A stretch of 64,000 nucleotides of DNA from Methylotenera_A sp044222005 (GCA_044222005.1 JBGANY010000004.1:1-64000); one strand, 5' to 3'; positions 35,488 to 45,304 are shown, counted from the first letter of the stretch. Translations and numbers: made by a program. The notes: generated from the sequence alone by a model not told the origin.

Positions 35488-38400
35488 ATGCAAGATTCCG
35501 TTCAACATCCAGCCGAAAATTCAGAAACGCTCAGCCCACAGTTTATCCACTTGCGCTGCCACAGCGAATATTCGATTGTGGATGGCATTGTGCGGATTGA
35601 CGATTATATCGACGCAGCCAGCAAAGATGCCATGCCGGCTGTGGCGCTTACCGACCTAAGCAACTTATTCGGCGCGATTAAATTTTATAAAGCCGCGCGT
35701 GGGCGCGGAATCAAGCCGATTCTGGGTTGCGAGCTTTGGCTGGAAAATACCAGCAACCGTGATCAGGCATTCCGTATTTTGTTGCTGGTGCAAACCAGTG
35801 CGGGCTACCTCAAATTATGCCAGCTCATCAGCAAAGCCTATCTTGAGAATCAATACAGGGGCCGTGCTGAGATTAAGCAAGCGTGGCTGGAAGAGTCTGA
35901 GGGATTGATCCTCATCTCCGGCAATGCGCAGAGCGACATCGGGGCCGCATTGAATGCAGGAAATTCAAAGCTGGCGTTGCAGCTGGTAGCCTCATGGTCG
36001 ATTATGTTTCCTGGACGCTTCTATATCGAGCTGCAGCGGACAGCGGATCCTAAAGATCATCCCGCACAGGAAATTCTAATCAGCAATGCGTTAGACCTGG
36101 CCAGCCAGTGCGATTTGCCGGTGGTCGCCACGCACCCGATACAATTTATCAGCCCGGATGACTTCAAGGCGCATGAGGCGCGCACCTGCATTGCTGAAGG
36201 CTATATGCTGGCAGATACGCGTCGTCCCAAAAACTTCACGCCACAGCAATATTTCAAATCGCAGGCGCAAATGTGCGAGTTATTTGCAGACATTCCCGAG
36301 GCGCTTGCAAACTCGGTCGAGATTGCCAAACGCTGCAATTTAACACTCACACTTGGCAAGAATTATCTGCCCAATTTCCCTACGCCCAATCAGGAAAGCC
36401 TGGATGCTTATCTCGTCCGGCAATCGGAAATTGGTCTGGAAGTACGCCTGCAGACATTGTACCCGGATGCGGAGGTGCGCGAAGCCAAGCGGAAAGTATA
36501 TGCAGCCAGGCTGGAGTTTGAATGCAAAATCATTAACCAGATGGGCTTTGCGGGTTACTTTTTAATTGTGGCCGATTTTATCAACTGGGCAAAAAATAAC
36601 GGCGTGCCGGTTGGGCCTGGGCGCGGCTCTGGCGCTGGCTCTCTTGTGGCTTATAGCCTCAATATTACCGATCTTGATCCGTTGAAATATAACCTGCTTT
36701 TTGAGCGTTTCTTGAATCCAGACCGTGTTTCCATGCCTGACTTTGACATCGATTTCTGCATGGACGGGCGTGACCGCGTCATCGATTATGTGAAACAAAA
36801 ATATGGTCTGGATGCCGTATCACAAATTGCCACTTTCGGTACCATGGCGGCTAAAGCGGTGATCCGTGACGTTGGGCGCGTGCTGGATTTGCCGTTTAAT
36901 TTTGTTGATGGCATCGCAAAACTGATCCCGCTGGAGCTGGGCATTACACTGGAGTCTGCGCTGGAGAAAGAGCCGCAGTTGCAAGAAAGAAGAGAGGCGG
37001 AGGAAGAGGTTGCTGAACTGCTGGAGCTGGCGCTGCGGCTGGAAGGCCTGGTGCGCAATGTGGGCATGCACGCAGGCGGCGTGCTAATTTCACCGGGCAA
37101 GATTTCTGATTTTTCACCGATTTACTGCCAGGCCGATGGCGGTAGTTTGGTGAGCCAGTACGATAAGGACGATGTAGAAGCGGTTGGTTTGGTGAAATTC
37201 GACTTTCTGGGCCTGCGCACACTAACCATTCTGGAGCTGGCGCTTGAAAATGCCAACAAACGGCGCCTCGCTGCAGGCCAGGCCCCGCTTGCCTTCCAGA
37301 GCATGCCTCTGGATGATAAGGCGACCTTCAATCTGCTTAAAACGGCGAATACCACAGCAGTGTTTCAGCTGGAATCGCGCGGCATGAAAGACATGCTGAA
37401 GCAAGCCTTGCCCGATTGTTTTGAGGACATTATCGCCTTGGTGGCGTTATACCGCCCGGGCCCGATGGACCTGATCCCGGATTTCTGCCGCCGCAAGCAC
37501 GGCAAGCAAAGGGTAGAGTATCCGCATCCGGCGACCGAACCTATTTTGAAAGAGACCTACGGCATCGCGGTATATCAAGAGCAGGTCATGCAAATTGCGC
37601 AGGTGGTGGCAGGATACAGTCTGGGCGGCGCTGATCTGCTGCGTCGCGCCATGGGCAAAAAGAAACCGGAAGAAATGGTGGCGCAGCGTGCCATATTTAC
37701 CGAAGGTGCGCTTAAAAATGGTTTAACCGAGCGCCAGGCCAATGAGTTATTCGACTTGCTGGAAAAGTTTGCCGGTTATGGGTTTAATAAGTCACACGCC
37801 GCCGCCTATGCCTTGGTGGCGTATCAGACGGCTTATTTGAAGGCGCATTATCCCGCGGCGTTTCTGGCGTCCACCATGTCGGCCGACATGAACAACACCG
37901 ACAACATCCACAGCTTCTTTGATGACTGCGCGCCGAATAAAGTCGAGGTGCTGCCGCCTGACATCAACCAGAGCGGCTACCGTTTCGAACCGCTCAATAA
38001 CGGCCAGATATTATATGGGTTGGGCGCAGTAAAAGGCACCGGGCTGGCCGCAATCGAGGTGATTCTGACGGCGCGTGCACAGGACGGCCCATTTAAGGAT
38101 CTGTTTGATTTTTGCGCGCGCCTGGATCTGCGCAAGGTGAATCGCCGCGTGATTGAGTCGCTGATTCGTGCCGGTGCGTTTGACAAGCTGGAGCCGAACC
38201 GTTCTGCATTGCTGGCGGGTGTCGGCTTGGCGATTGCGGCAGCCGAGCAATCTAATCATCATGCAAACCAGAACAGCTTGTTCGGCGAAACGGCGGAAAC
38301 CAAACATGAACTGCCGAAAGTGCCGGCCTGGTCGCCCGAGCAGGCGTTGATAGAAGAAAAAGCCGCGCTGGGTTTTTATTTAAGCGGGCACCCGTTTTTA

Positions 38401-38979
38401 AGTGCAAAAGAGGATATCAGTCAATTTGTGCGCGGCACGCTGGCTGATCTGGTGCCGCAGGAGCAGCCTAAATTATTGGCAGGCATTGTGGCCGGAGTGC
38501 GCATCCGCATGACGCAGCGCGGCAAGATGGCCATCGTGACGATTGATGATGCGGTCGCCAGGGTGGACGTAGTGGTGGGTAGCGAGTTGCTCAATCAGTA
38601 CGCACATTTGATTAAAGAAGACCAATTGTTGGTGATTGAAGGGCGCGTCAGTCATGATGAGTTCTCAGGCGGCAACCGTGTCAATGCACGCAAGCTGTAC
38701 GATTTGGCTGCGGCGCGCAGCGCCTATGCTAGCATGCTTAAAATATCCTGCAATGGGCAATCGGATGCTGCAAAACTCACCACCATATTGAGCCCGTACC
38801 GTAAAAAAACGGCAGAACCTGAAAAAAAGTTGTGCCCGGTTAAAATTGAATATCATAATAGCCAAGGCCAGGCCAGCCTGATGCTGGGTGACGCGTGGCG
38901 CGTGGAACTGCAGGATGAATTGTTGCAAAATCTTCATGCATGGTTGTCAAAAGAAAACGTAAAAATCCTTTATAATTAG
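35488..38979 (+). CDS. dnaE: DNA polymerase III alpha subunit
   Basis: This is the replicative polymerase catalytic subunit, 1163 residues, close to the family norm. It has an N-terminal PHP domain (FIHLRCHSEYSIVDG) and a palm domain with catalytic Asps in MPDFDIDF (D418, D420) and the third in VKFDFLGLRTL. It continues with fingers, a tandem HhH motif (RKVNRRVIESLIRAGAFDKL), an OB domain (AGIVAGVRIRMTQRGKMAI) and a C-terminal tau-binding region. In the PHP motif the first His pair reads H-L-R-C-H, so one metal ligand appears to be kept. ATG 35488 is chosen because it is the first start consistent with homologues; the RBS is weak. accA follows after 42 bp. Confidence 0.97.
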   Translation: MQDSVQHPAENSETLSPQFIHLRCHSEYSIVDGIVRIDDYIDAASKDAMPAVALTDLSNLFGAIKFYKAARGRGIKPILGCELWLENTSNRDQAFRILLLVQTSAGYLKLCQLISKAYLENQYRGRAEIKQAWLEESEGLILISGNAQSDIGAALNAGNSKLALQLVASWSIMFPGRFYIELQRTADPKDHPAQEILISNALDLASQCDLPVVATHPIQFISPDDFKAHEARTCIAEGYMLADTRRPKNFTPQQYFKSQAQMCELFADIPEALANSVEIAKRCNLTLTLGKNYLPNFPTPNQESLDAYLVRQSEIGLEVRLQTLYPDAEVREAKRKVYAARLEFECKIINQMGFAGYFLIVADFINWAKNNGVPVGPGRGSGAGSLVAYSLNITDLDPLKYNLLFERFLNPDRVSMPDFDIDFCMDGRDRVIDYVKQKYGLDAVSQIATFGTMAAKAVIRDVGRVLDLPFNFVDGIAKLIPLELGITLESALEKEPQLQERREAEEEVAELLELALRLEGLVRNVGMHAGGVLISPGKISDFSPIYCQADGGSLVSQYDKDDVEAVGLVKFDFLGLRTLTILELALENANKRRLAAGQAPLAFQSMPLDDKATFNLLKTANTTAVFQLESRGMKDMLKQALPDCFEDIIALVALYRPGPMDLIPDFCRRKHGKQRVEYPHPATEPILKETYGIAVYQEQVMQIAQVVAGYSLGGADLLRRAMGKKKPEEMVAQRAIFTEGALKNGLTERQANELFDLLEKFAGYGFNKSHAAAYALVAYQTAYLKAHYPAAFLASTMSADMNNTDNIHSFFDDCAPNKVEVLPPDINQSGYRFEPLNNGQILYGLGAVKGTGLAAIEVILTARAQDGPFKDLFDFCARLDLRKVNRRVIESLIRAGAFDKLEPNRSALLAGVGLAIAAAEQSNHHANQNSLFGETAETKHELPKVPAWSPEQALIEEKAALGFYLSGHPFLSAKEDISQFVRGTLADLVPQEQPKLLAGIVAGVRIRMTQRGKMAIVTIDDAVARVDVVVGSELLNQYAHLIKEDQLLVIEGRVSHDEFSGGNRVNARKLYDLAAARSAYASMLKISCNGQSDAAKLTTILSPYRKKTAEPEKKLCPVKIEYHNSQGQASLMLGDAWRVELQDELLQNLHAWLSKENVKILYN

Positions 38980-39021
38980 CGCAGTTTGTATTTAATGCAT
39001 CACACGAGATGAAAGCCGGAA

Positions 39022-39993
39022 ATGAAAGTTAGCTATTTGGATTTTGAGCAAGGCATCGCCGAGCTGGAAAAGCGCATTGATGCGCTGCAGGTGTCGCATG
39101 ACGATCATGACGATTTGGATATTTCCAAAGAGCTTGAACAATTGCAGAAAAAAAACAAAAAACTGCTCGAAGATACTTATAAAAACTTGAGCGCATGGCA
39201 AATCTCGCAAGTGGCGCGCCATCCGCAACGCCCCTACACGCTTGATTACATCAGCAATTTGTTCACTGATTTTGAGGAACTGCACGGCGATCGTGCCTTT
39301 GCTGACGACCCGGCGATTGTGGGCGGTATTGCACGTTTTGAAGGCACACCAGTAATGGTGATCGGCCACCAAAAAGGGCGTGATGTCAAAGAACGCCAGT
39401 ACCGTAATTTCGGCATGCCGCGCCCGGAAGGCTACCGTAAAGCCTTGCGCTTGTTCCGTCTGGCGGAAAAGTTCGGTCTGCCGATTATTACGCTCATTGA
39501 CACACCGGGCGCTTACCCCGGCATCGGCGCGGAAGAGCGTGGCCAATCCGAAGCTATTGCCAAGAATCTCTATGTGATGAGCGAACTTAAAACGCCCATC
39601 CTCGGCGTGATTATCGGCGAAGGCGGCTCGGGAGGCGCGCTGGCGCTGGGTGTAGTGGATCAGTTATTAATGCTGCAATATGCTACTTATTCGGTAATTT
39701 CGCCTGAGGGCTGTGCTTCGATCTTATGGAAAAGCGCTACCAAGGCGCCAGAGGCCGCAGAAACATTGGCGATTACGGCAGACCGCTTAAAAGCTTTAGG
39801 TCTGGTGGATGTGATTGTGAGCGAGCCTTTGGGCGGCGCGCACCGCGACGTGGATACCACTATGCAATCGCTGCGCCGCGCGTTAAAAAGTGAGCTGGCT
39901 GCATTGCAAAAGAAAAGCACAGATAAGCTACTCGCGGCGCGTTATGAGCGTTTAATGGGTTATGGCAAGTTCAAAGAAACTGCCAGCAAATAA
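39022..39993 (+). CDS. accA: Acetyl-CoA carboxylase carboxyltransferase subunit alpha
   Basis: This 323-residue subunit pairs with AccD to move carboxyl from biotin to acetyl-CoA, the first step of fatty-acid synthesis. It begins with the conserved YLDFEQGIAELEKRI helix. It contains the oxyanion-hole loops of the crotonase fold (GMPRPEGYRKALRL, IDTPGAYPGIGAEERGQ, IGEGGSGGALALG, YSVISPEGCASILWK). Length matches E. coli AccA (319). The tilS start overlaps its 3' end by 32 bp, suggesting translational coupling. No accD lies in the window. Confidence 0.97.
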   Translation: MKVSYLDFEQGIAELEKRIDALQVSHDDHDDLDISKELEQLQKKNKKLLEDTYKNLSAWQISQVARHPQRPYTLDYISNLFTDFEELHGDRAFADDPAIVGGIARFEGTPVMVIGHQKGRDVKERQYRNFGMPRPEGYRKALRLFRLAEKFGLPIITLIDTPGAYPGIGAEERGQSEAIAKNLYVMSELKTPILGVIIGEGGSGGALALGVVDQLLMLQYATYSVISPEGCASILWKSATKAPEAAETLAITADRLKALGLVDVIVSEPLGGAHRDVDTTMQSLRRALKSELAALQKKSTDKLLAARYERLMGYGKFKETASK

Positions 39994-41335
39994 AACCCTT
40001 CAATATCAGCTTAGAACTTTTTTAACTGATATTTTTTCAAGCCAAAGTTTAGTAAATCCTAAGCTGGTTGTCGGCTTCAGTGGCGGTCTGGATTCCTGCG
40101 TATTGCTGCATTTGCTTGCCGAATGTCGTCAAACGCTCCCGTTTCAATTACAAGCGCACCATGTGCACCATGGCTTGAGCCCTAACGCGGATGCGTGGGC
40201 TGATTTTTGTCGTGATATTTGTGCAAAACTGGATATTCCGTTCAGGCTATCAAAAGTAGAAATCAATAGAAAAAGCGGCACAGGCCTTGAGGCAGCTGCC
40301 CGCGAGGCGCGCTACAAGGCGCTGCTGGCCTCAGATGCTGATTTTATTTGCCTGGCGCATCATCAGGATGACCAGGCCGAAACTTTACTGCTTCAGCTTG
40401 CGCGGGGCGCAGGTGTAAAGGGGCTGGCAGGCATGACAGGCTTGAATAAAAAGTTGCTGCGACCTTTGCTGAACGTGCCCCGTAGCGCATTAGAAGCTTA
40501 TGCAGAGCAGCATCAATTGGCATGGATTGAAGACGAAAGCAACATTGACACCAAGTTTGATAGAAATTTTATGCGGCATGAAGTGCTGCCAAAGTTAGAA
40601 AAAAAATATCCAGCCATCAGGCAGACCATCAGCCGGGCTGCGCAGCACATGGCGGAAGCTGACTTATTACTGGATGAGCTGGCTAAAATGGATGTGGCAA
40701 ATTGTCAATCAGACCATCATGACAGCAGGCAATTAGCACTCCAGCCGCTGGCAGCATTAAGCGCAGTACGCATAAAAAATGCACTGCGCTGGTGGCTGGC
40801 ACGGCATGTTTGTGATGTGCCAAGTGCCGCGCAGTTACAGCAAATTTCGCAACAATTACTGCATGCCAAAGCTGATGCCAGCGTAGAAATAAAAGTGGCG
40901 GCTGACCTTGTTCTGCGTCGCTTTCATGGCCGTGCCTATTTGGTTAAGCATGTGCCTGAGGATGCGGGAGAAGATGCGCGCAGCACTTTCAGCCTTGTGT
41001 GGCTAGGCGAAAAAATGATAATTCTGCCCGATCAGTCACGTTTATTGTTCAGTGAAAAGCAGGGCGCAGGTATTGACTTGCGGCACCTTAAAACCAAAGA
41101 GCTGATGATTCGATACCGCCAAGGTGGCGAGACCATCAAGCCGGAACAGAATAGACCCACTCGCCGCCTGAACGCACTGCTGCAAGCGGCCAACATCCCG
41201 CCTTGGCAGCGTGAACGCTTGCCTTTGTTGTTTGTAGATGCAGATTTGGCGCTACTGCCAGATATCGCTGTCGATGTTCGCTATCAGGCAAAACCGGACG
41301 AGATGGGTTTGCAGGTGAACTGGCAATTGAACTGA
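39962..41335 (+). CDS. tilS: tRNA(Ile)-lysidine synthetase
   Basis: This 457-residue N-type ATP pyrophosphatase converts C34 of tRNA-Ile(CAU) to lysidine. The PP-loop SGGLDS is at residues 40-45. VHHGLSPNADAWADFC and CLAHHQDDQAETLLLQLARG are TilS signatures, and the C-terminal TilS domain has VRYRQGGETIKPEQ-like residues (MIRYRQGGETI). ATG 39962 overlaps accA by 32 bp, and the N-terminal 33 residues before the PP-loop are family-typical in length, so this start is kept. Confidence 0.95.
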   Translation: MASSKKLPANKTLQYQLRTFLTDIFSSQSLVNPKLVVGFSGGLDSCVLLHLLAECRQTLPFQLQAHHVHHGLSPNADAWADFCRDICAKLDIPFRLSKVEINRKSGTGLEAAAREARYKALLASDADFICLAHHQDDQAETLLLQLARGAGVKGLAGMTGLNKKLLRPLLNVPRSALEAYAEQHQLAWIEDESNIDTKFDRNFMRHEVLPKLEKKYPAIRQTISRAAQHMAEADLLLDELAKMDVANCQSDHHDSRQLALQPLAALSAVRIKNALRWWLARHVCDVPSAAQLQQISQQLLHAKADASVEIKVAADLVLRRFHGRAYLVKHVPEDAGEDARSTFSLVWLGEKMIILPDQSRLLFSEKQGAGIDLRHLKTKELMIRYRQGGETIKPEQNRPTRRLNALLQAANIPPWQRERLPLLFVDADLALLPDIAVDVRYQAKPDEMGLQVNWQLN

Positions 41336-41350
41336 TAATTTGCTTCTAAG

Positions 41351-41366
41351 TGGTTGTAAATAACCA
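41351..41366. promoter_or_regulatory. Operator-like palindrome O1
   Basis: TGGTTGTAAATAACCA is a 16-bp imperfect palindrome (arms TGGTT/AACCA) that matches O2 at 14 of 16 positions. It starts 22 bp upstream of O2, about two helical turns, so a dimeric regulator could occupy both on one face. Confidence 0.6.
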
Positions 41367-41372
41367 TAATGG

Positions 41373-41388
41373 TGGTTGTATACAACCA
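41373..41388. promoter_or_regulatory. Operator-like perfect palindrome O2
   Basis: TGGTTGTATACAACCA is a perfect 16-bp palindrome. Its TTGTATACAA centre resembles FadR-subfamily GntR sites, which is family knowledge used as a hint only. It covers the probable -35 element (TTGTAT) of the receptor-gene promoter, so a bound repressor would exclude RNA polymerase. Confidence 0.65.
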
Positions 41389-41405
41389 ATATTTAAGTCT
41401 ATAAT
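41376..41405 (+). promoter_or_regulatory. Sigma-70-type promoter of TonB-dependent receptor gene
   Basis: TTGTAT (41376-41381) and a consensus TATAAT (41400-41405) are separated by 18 bp. Transcription would start near 41412, giving a leader of about 117 nt before the receptor ATG at 41529. The -35 lies inside palindrome O2. Confidence 0.65.
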
Positions 41406-41528
41406 CTTCGCATAAAAGTAAGAAATAAATTTTCTTATTGATTCTATTCACTATTTTTTAATCACCAGGTTTTGGAACAAATTTTGCAGCTGATATAAAG
41501 ATGTAATAACCAAAACTTAGGAAACAAC

Positions 41529-43886
41529 ATGCAGAGACCATCACAACTAAAAACAATACTATTAGCAGTGCTAGCTGTTTATTCAATGCCTCAATTGGCG
41601 AACGCCGAAAACAAAGCCGAGGCTTTGGAAACTGGAAAAATCGAGGTGATTAGCACCACGCCGTTGCCGGGTATTGGCACTGCGATTGACCAGGTGCCTG
41701 CAAACGTACAGTCGGTGAATGCGAGAGATATAGCGAAGCAGCATACGCTGGAAATGTCCGACTACATCAACAATAACCTGGGCGGTGTAACAGTGACCGA
41801 AGGCCAAAGCAACCCTTACATGGCCGATGTGAATTTCCGCGGTTTTACTGCATCCCCCTTGGCTGGCGCGCCACAGGGCTTGTCGGTGTTTCAGGACGGC
41901 GTGCGGATTAATGAGCCATTTGGTGATACGGTTAACTGGGGTTTGATTCCACAAAGTGCGATTTCCAGCATTAACTTGATGCCAGGTTCTAATCCTGTGT
42001 TTGGTCTCAATACTTTGGGCGGCGCGCTTTCGGTGAACACTAAAAGCGGTTCAAGTTACCCTGGTTTTGCTGCAGAAGTAATGGCGGGTTCCTGGGCACG
42101 CCGTGGTTTGAATGCAAGCTATGGTGGTGCAAATGGCAATATCGATTATTTTGTGACAGGTAATTTTAATAAGGAAAACGGTTGGCGCGACTCGTCTCAA
42201 AGTGAGGTGAATCAATTATTCAGCAAAGTGGGCTGGCAAGATGATAAAAGCGATCTGGATTTGAGTTTGACGCTTGCGCATAACAATTTAAACGGTGTAC
42301 AGGCATTGCCAAAAAGCTGGTTGAATAAGCCGGAAATCGCCTATACGTACCCGGATAGCATCGGTAATCGCATGCAGATGCTGAGCCTGAAGGGAAGTCA
42401 CTTCTTTACAGATGAGCATTTAGTAGGTGCGAACGTTTATGTGCGTAATAGCCGCATTAACAACTTTGCGAGTAACACCAATGACTGTTTTGCAAGTACT
42501 GAAATTTTGGCAGGCGAGGCATGTGATCAAACTCTGACCGAACCAGTGGATATTGCCAGCCAAGGTTCAAACGAGCAATCTTCTACGCGTCAGTTAGGCT
42601 ACGGTTTTGCCGCACAGTATTCTTATCTAGGTGATGTGATGGCACATAAAAACCAGCTTACTACCGGTTTTAGCGCAGATTTAGGTCGCACTAAGTACAA
42701 ATCGGAAGAACAGACAACAGATTTCAGTGCAAATCGCGGTGCAGTGGCAAATAGCGATTTTGAAACAGAAACGGATATTGTTACGCACAATAAATATTTA
42801 GGTTTATATGCCACAGATATTTTTTCAGTGAATGACAAGTTCCATGTCACCCTTTCTGGCCGTTATAACTATGTGCAGGTGCGTGTTAAAGACAAAATGG
42901 AGGCTGATCCAAATACCGGTAAATTTGTAGCGGGCGATAGCGATCATGCTAAGCATACTTTTAACCGCTTTAACCCAGCGATTGGCGTTAACTATAACCC
43001 AACGTCTACATTGGGCTTATATGGCGGCTACAACGAGGGCATGCGTGCGCCAACGCCAATCGAGCTGAGTTGTGCTGATCCGGCAACACCTTGTCGTTTG
43101 CCCACTGACTTTTTGGCTGACCCGGTGTTGAAACCAGTAATCTCCAAGACATTTGAAGCGGGTGTTCGTGGGCAGCTTAATTCAAGCATTAATTGGAATG
43201 CCGGTGTGTTCCATACAAAATTGAAAGACGACATTCAGTTTATTAGCAGTGGTAACAGCTTTAACCTGGGTTATTTTGATAACGTGGGCGATACACAGCG
43301 GCAAGGCATTGAACTTGGTCTGGGCGCAAAATTGGATAAGTTGAGCTTAAGCGCCAATTACCAATACCTGCGTGCTACATTTAAAGATAGTGTGCAGTTC
43401 CATAACGAAAACAATTCCTCTGCAGATGCGGATGGTAACTTTACCGCTAAATCTGGCGACTATCTACCCAATATTCCAAAACACTCACTCAAACTGCGTG
43501 CTGCTTATGACTTTACGCCAAGTTTAACGGTTGGCTTGAATATGATCGCAAATACGAGCGTGTTTGCACGTGGGGATGAAAATAATCAGGATGAAAATGG
43601 CAAAGTAGCAGGGTATGCCGTGTTTAATCTGGATGCAAACTGGCGCTTTCATCAGAACTGGAGCGGTTTCTTGAAAGTAATTAATCTTGCTGACAAGGAT
43701 TACTCGACCATGGGAATTTTAGGCACCAATGCCTTTAATACCGCAGATAAAAGCTTTAACGCTGTTCCAGCAGACTGGCAAGCCGAGCAGTTCCAGTCAC
43801 CTGGCGCACCCCGCGCTGCCTGGGTAGGCGTACGCTATGAGTTTGGCGGCGCTAAACCTGGCGCAGCGGCCATTGATAACGATTAG
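41529..43886 (+). CDS. TonB-dependent outer-membrane receptor
   Basis: This 785-residue beta-barrel transporter imports a ligand using TonB energy. Signal peptide: KTILLAVLAVYSMPQLANA, cleavage about residue 26. A TonB-box-like GKIEVIS follows at about 37-43, then the plug domain with VNFRGFTASPLAG and GGALSVNTKSG, and a 22-strand barrel. The final barrel strand AAWVGVRYEF is followed by an extra 11 residues (GGAKPGAAAID and two more), unusual because receptors normally end at the aromatic residue used for Bam recognition. An extracellular loop has a Cys pair (NDCFAS, GEACDQ). The ligand (siderophore, cobalamin, metal or sugar) cannot be told. It is preceded by a two-operator promoter. Confidence 0.92.
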   Translation: MQRPSQLKTILLAVLAVYSMPQLANAENKAEALETGKIEVISTTPLPGIGTAIDQVPANVQSVNARDIAKQHTLEMSDYINNNLGGVTVTEGQSNPYMADVNFRGFTASPLAGAPQGLSVFQDGVRINEPFGDTVNWGLIPQSAISSINLMPGSNPVFGLNTLGGALSVNTKSGSSYPGFAAEVMAGSWARRGLNASYGGANGNIDYFVTGNFNKENGWRDSSQSEVNQLFSKVGWQDDKSDLDLSLTLAHNNLNGVQALPKSWLNKPEIAYTYPDSIGNRMQMLSLKGSHFFTDEHLVGANVYVRNSRINNFASNTNDCFASTEILAGEACDQTLTEPVDIASQGSNEQSSTRQLGYGFAAQYSYLGDVMAHKNQLTTGFSADLGRTKYKSEEQTTDFSANRGAVANSDFETETDIVTHNKYLGLYATDIFSVNDKFHVTLSGRYNYVQVRVKDKMEADPNTGKFVAGDSDHAKHTFNRFNPAIGVNYNPTSTLGLYGGYNEGMRAPTPIELSCADPATPCRLPTDFLADPVLKPVISKTFEAGVRGQLNSSINWNAGVFHTKLKDDIQFISSGNSFNLGYFDNVGDTQRQGIELGLGAKLDKLSLSANYQYLRATFKDSVQFHNENNSSADADGNFTAKSGDYLPNIPKHSLKLRAAYDFTPSLTVGLNMIANTSVFARGDENNQDENGKVAGYAVFNLDANWRFHQNWSGFLKVINLADKDYSTMGILGTNAFNTADKSFNAVPADWQAEQFQSPGAPRAAWVGVRYEFGGAKPGAAAIDND

Positions 43887-43894
43887 AGGAAATC

Positions 43895-45304
43895 TTGCTC
43901 GCACAACAAATTCAGTCGGAGCCCAAAATACCTCAGCTAAAACAAGCAATCAAAATATTGATTGTGGAAGATGAGGTGCTGTTTGCACGTGCGGTGTTGA
44001 AGCGCTTGCAAAAGGCGGGGTTTGAGTGCGAGCACGCTGAAACGTTGCAGGATGCCCGTGCCGTGGTCAAACAGTTTTCGCCGGATCTGGTGTTACTGGA
44101 TATGCGCCTGCCCGACGGCAATGGGATGGATTTGCTGCCGGAGCTTGCTGCAAGCGGTATCACGGTGATAGTGATGACTGCTTACGGTGATATTAGCGAT
44201 GCTGTGAATGCCGTCAAGCTGGGTGCAGACGACTACCTTAAAAAGCCGATTGATTTGGAAGAGCTTTTGCTGATCGTGCAGAAAAATGAAAAAACTGCCG
44301 AACTCAAAATTAGTCTGGATTATTCACGTCAGCGCAACGCCCATAAGGCCGAGAGCGTGAGTCTGGTTGGCGAAAGCCCTGCAATTCAAAGTCTGCGCTT
44401 GCAGATTGCCAGAATTGCACAATTGGGCAGCATGAATGACGCAGTGCCGCCCACGGTGCTGATTACTGGCGATACGGGCACCGGCAAGGACGTGGTGGCA
44501 CGTTTGCTGCATGCCTCTTGTGCCAATAAAGATAAGCCGTTTGTTCATGTGGATTGTGCATCGTTGCCCGCCGAGTTGATTGAAAGTGAATTATTTGGCC
44601 ATGAAAAAGGCGCATTTACCAATGCGGTTAGTGCGCGCCCGGGTTTGATTGAAGCCGCGGAAGACGGCACGTTATTTCTGGATGAGATCGGCGAATTGCC
44701 GCTGACCTTGCAAGCTAAGTTATTGAATGTGCTTGAGCGCCGCAAAGTACGCCGTCTGGGCGCTACCAAAGAACGCGACGTACCAGCGCGCATCATTGCG
44801 GCCACTAATCGAGATTTGCACGAGATGGTGAATGCCGGAACATTCCGCTCAGATTTGTATTACCGCTTGAATGTGATGACCATAGTGCTTGCGCCATTGC
44901 GTGAGCGTGCGGATGACGTGGTAGTGTTGGCAAAACACTTTATCAGCCTGACAGAAAAGCGTTACGGTTTAACAAAACACTCACTTAGCCCGACCGCCAT
45001 TGAAGCGCTGCTACAATACACCTGGCCGGGCAATGTACGTGAGCTGCGTCATCAGATCAGCCGTGCCGTGCTGTTGAGCAATCAGCCACAAATCTCTGCA
45101 ACCGATTTGGCGTTGCCTGCAGCCAAGCCTGAGCAGCATGAAGCAAAATACAAAGTGCAACTTACACTGGATGCTTCCGAAAAACATATGCTGCTAAATG
45201 CGCTGGAAGCCTCGCATCACAATGTATCAGAAGCTGCACGCCAACTGGGTATTACGCGGATGACGATGCGATATCGCATGGATAAGCACGGCATTACTGT
45301 CTAA
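43895..45304 (+). CDS. NtrC-type sigma-54-dependent response regulator (orphan)
   Basis: This 469-residue regulator has a receiver (ILIVEDEVLF, phospho-Asp in VLLDMRLPDGNG), an AAA+ domain and a Fis-type HTH. The AAA+ part contains Walker A GDTGTGKD, Walker B LFLDEIGELP and arginine finger region FRSDLYYRL; the HTH is NVSEAARQLGITRMTMRYR. The sigma-54 contact loop reads GAFTNA instead of GAFTGA, so sigma-54 activation may be changed. No histidine kinase lies beside it. Start is TTG 43895 with RBS AGAGGA; no ATG precedes the receiver. It begins 8 bp after the receptor stop, so receptor and regulator are one operon. Confidence 0.9.
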   Translation: MLAQQIQSEPKIPQLKQAIKILIVEDEVLFARAVLKRLQKAGFECEHAETLQDARAVVKQFSPDLVLLDMRLPDGNGMDLLPELAASGITVIVMTAYGDISDAVNAVKLGADDYLKKPIDLEELLLIVQKNEKTAELKISLDYSRQRNAHKAESVSLVGESPAIQSLRLQIARIAQLGSMNDAVPPTVLITGDTGTGKDVVARLLHASCANKDKPFVHVDCASLPAELIESELFGHEKGAFTNAVSARPGLIEAAEDGTLFLDEIGELPLTLQAKLLNVLERRKVRRLGATKERDVPARIIAATNRDLHEMVNAGTFRSDLYYRLNVMTIVLAPLRERADDVVVLAKHFISLTEKRYGLTKHSLSPTAIEALLQYTWPGNVRELRHQISRAVLLSNQPQISATDLALPAAKPEQHEAKYKVQLTLDASEKHMLLNALEASHHNVSEAARQLGITRMTMRYRMDKHGITV

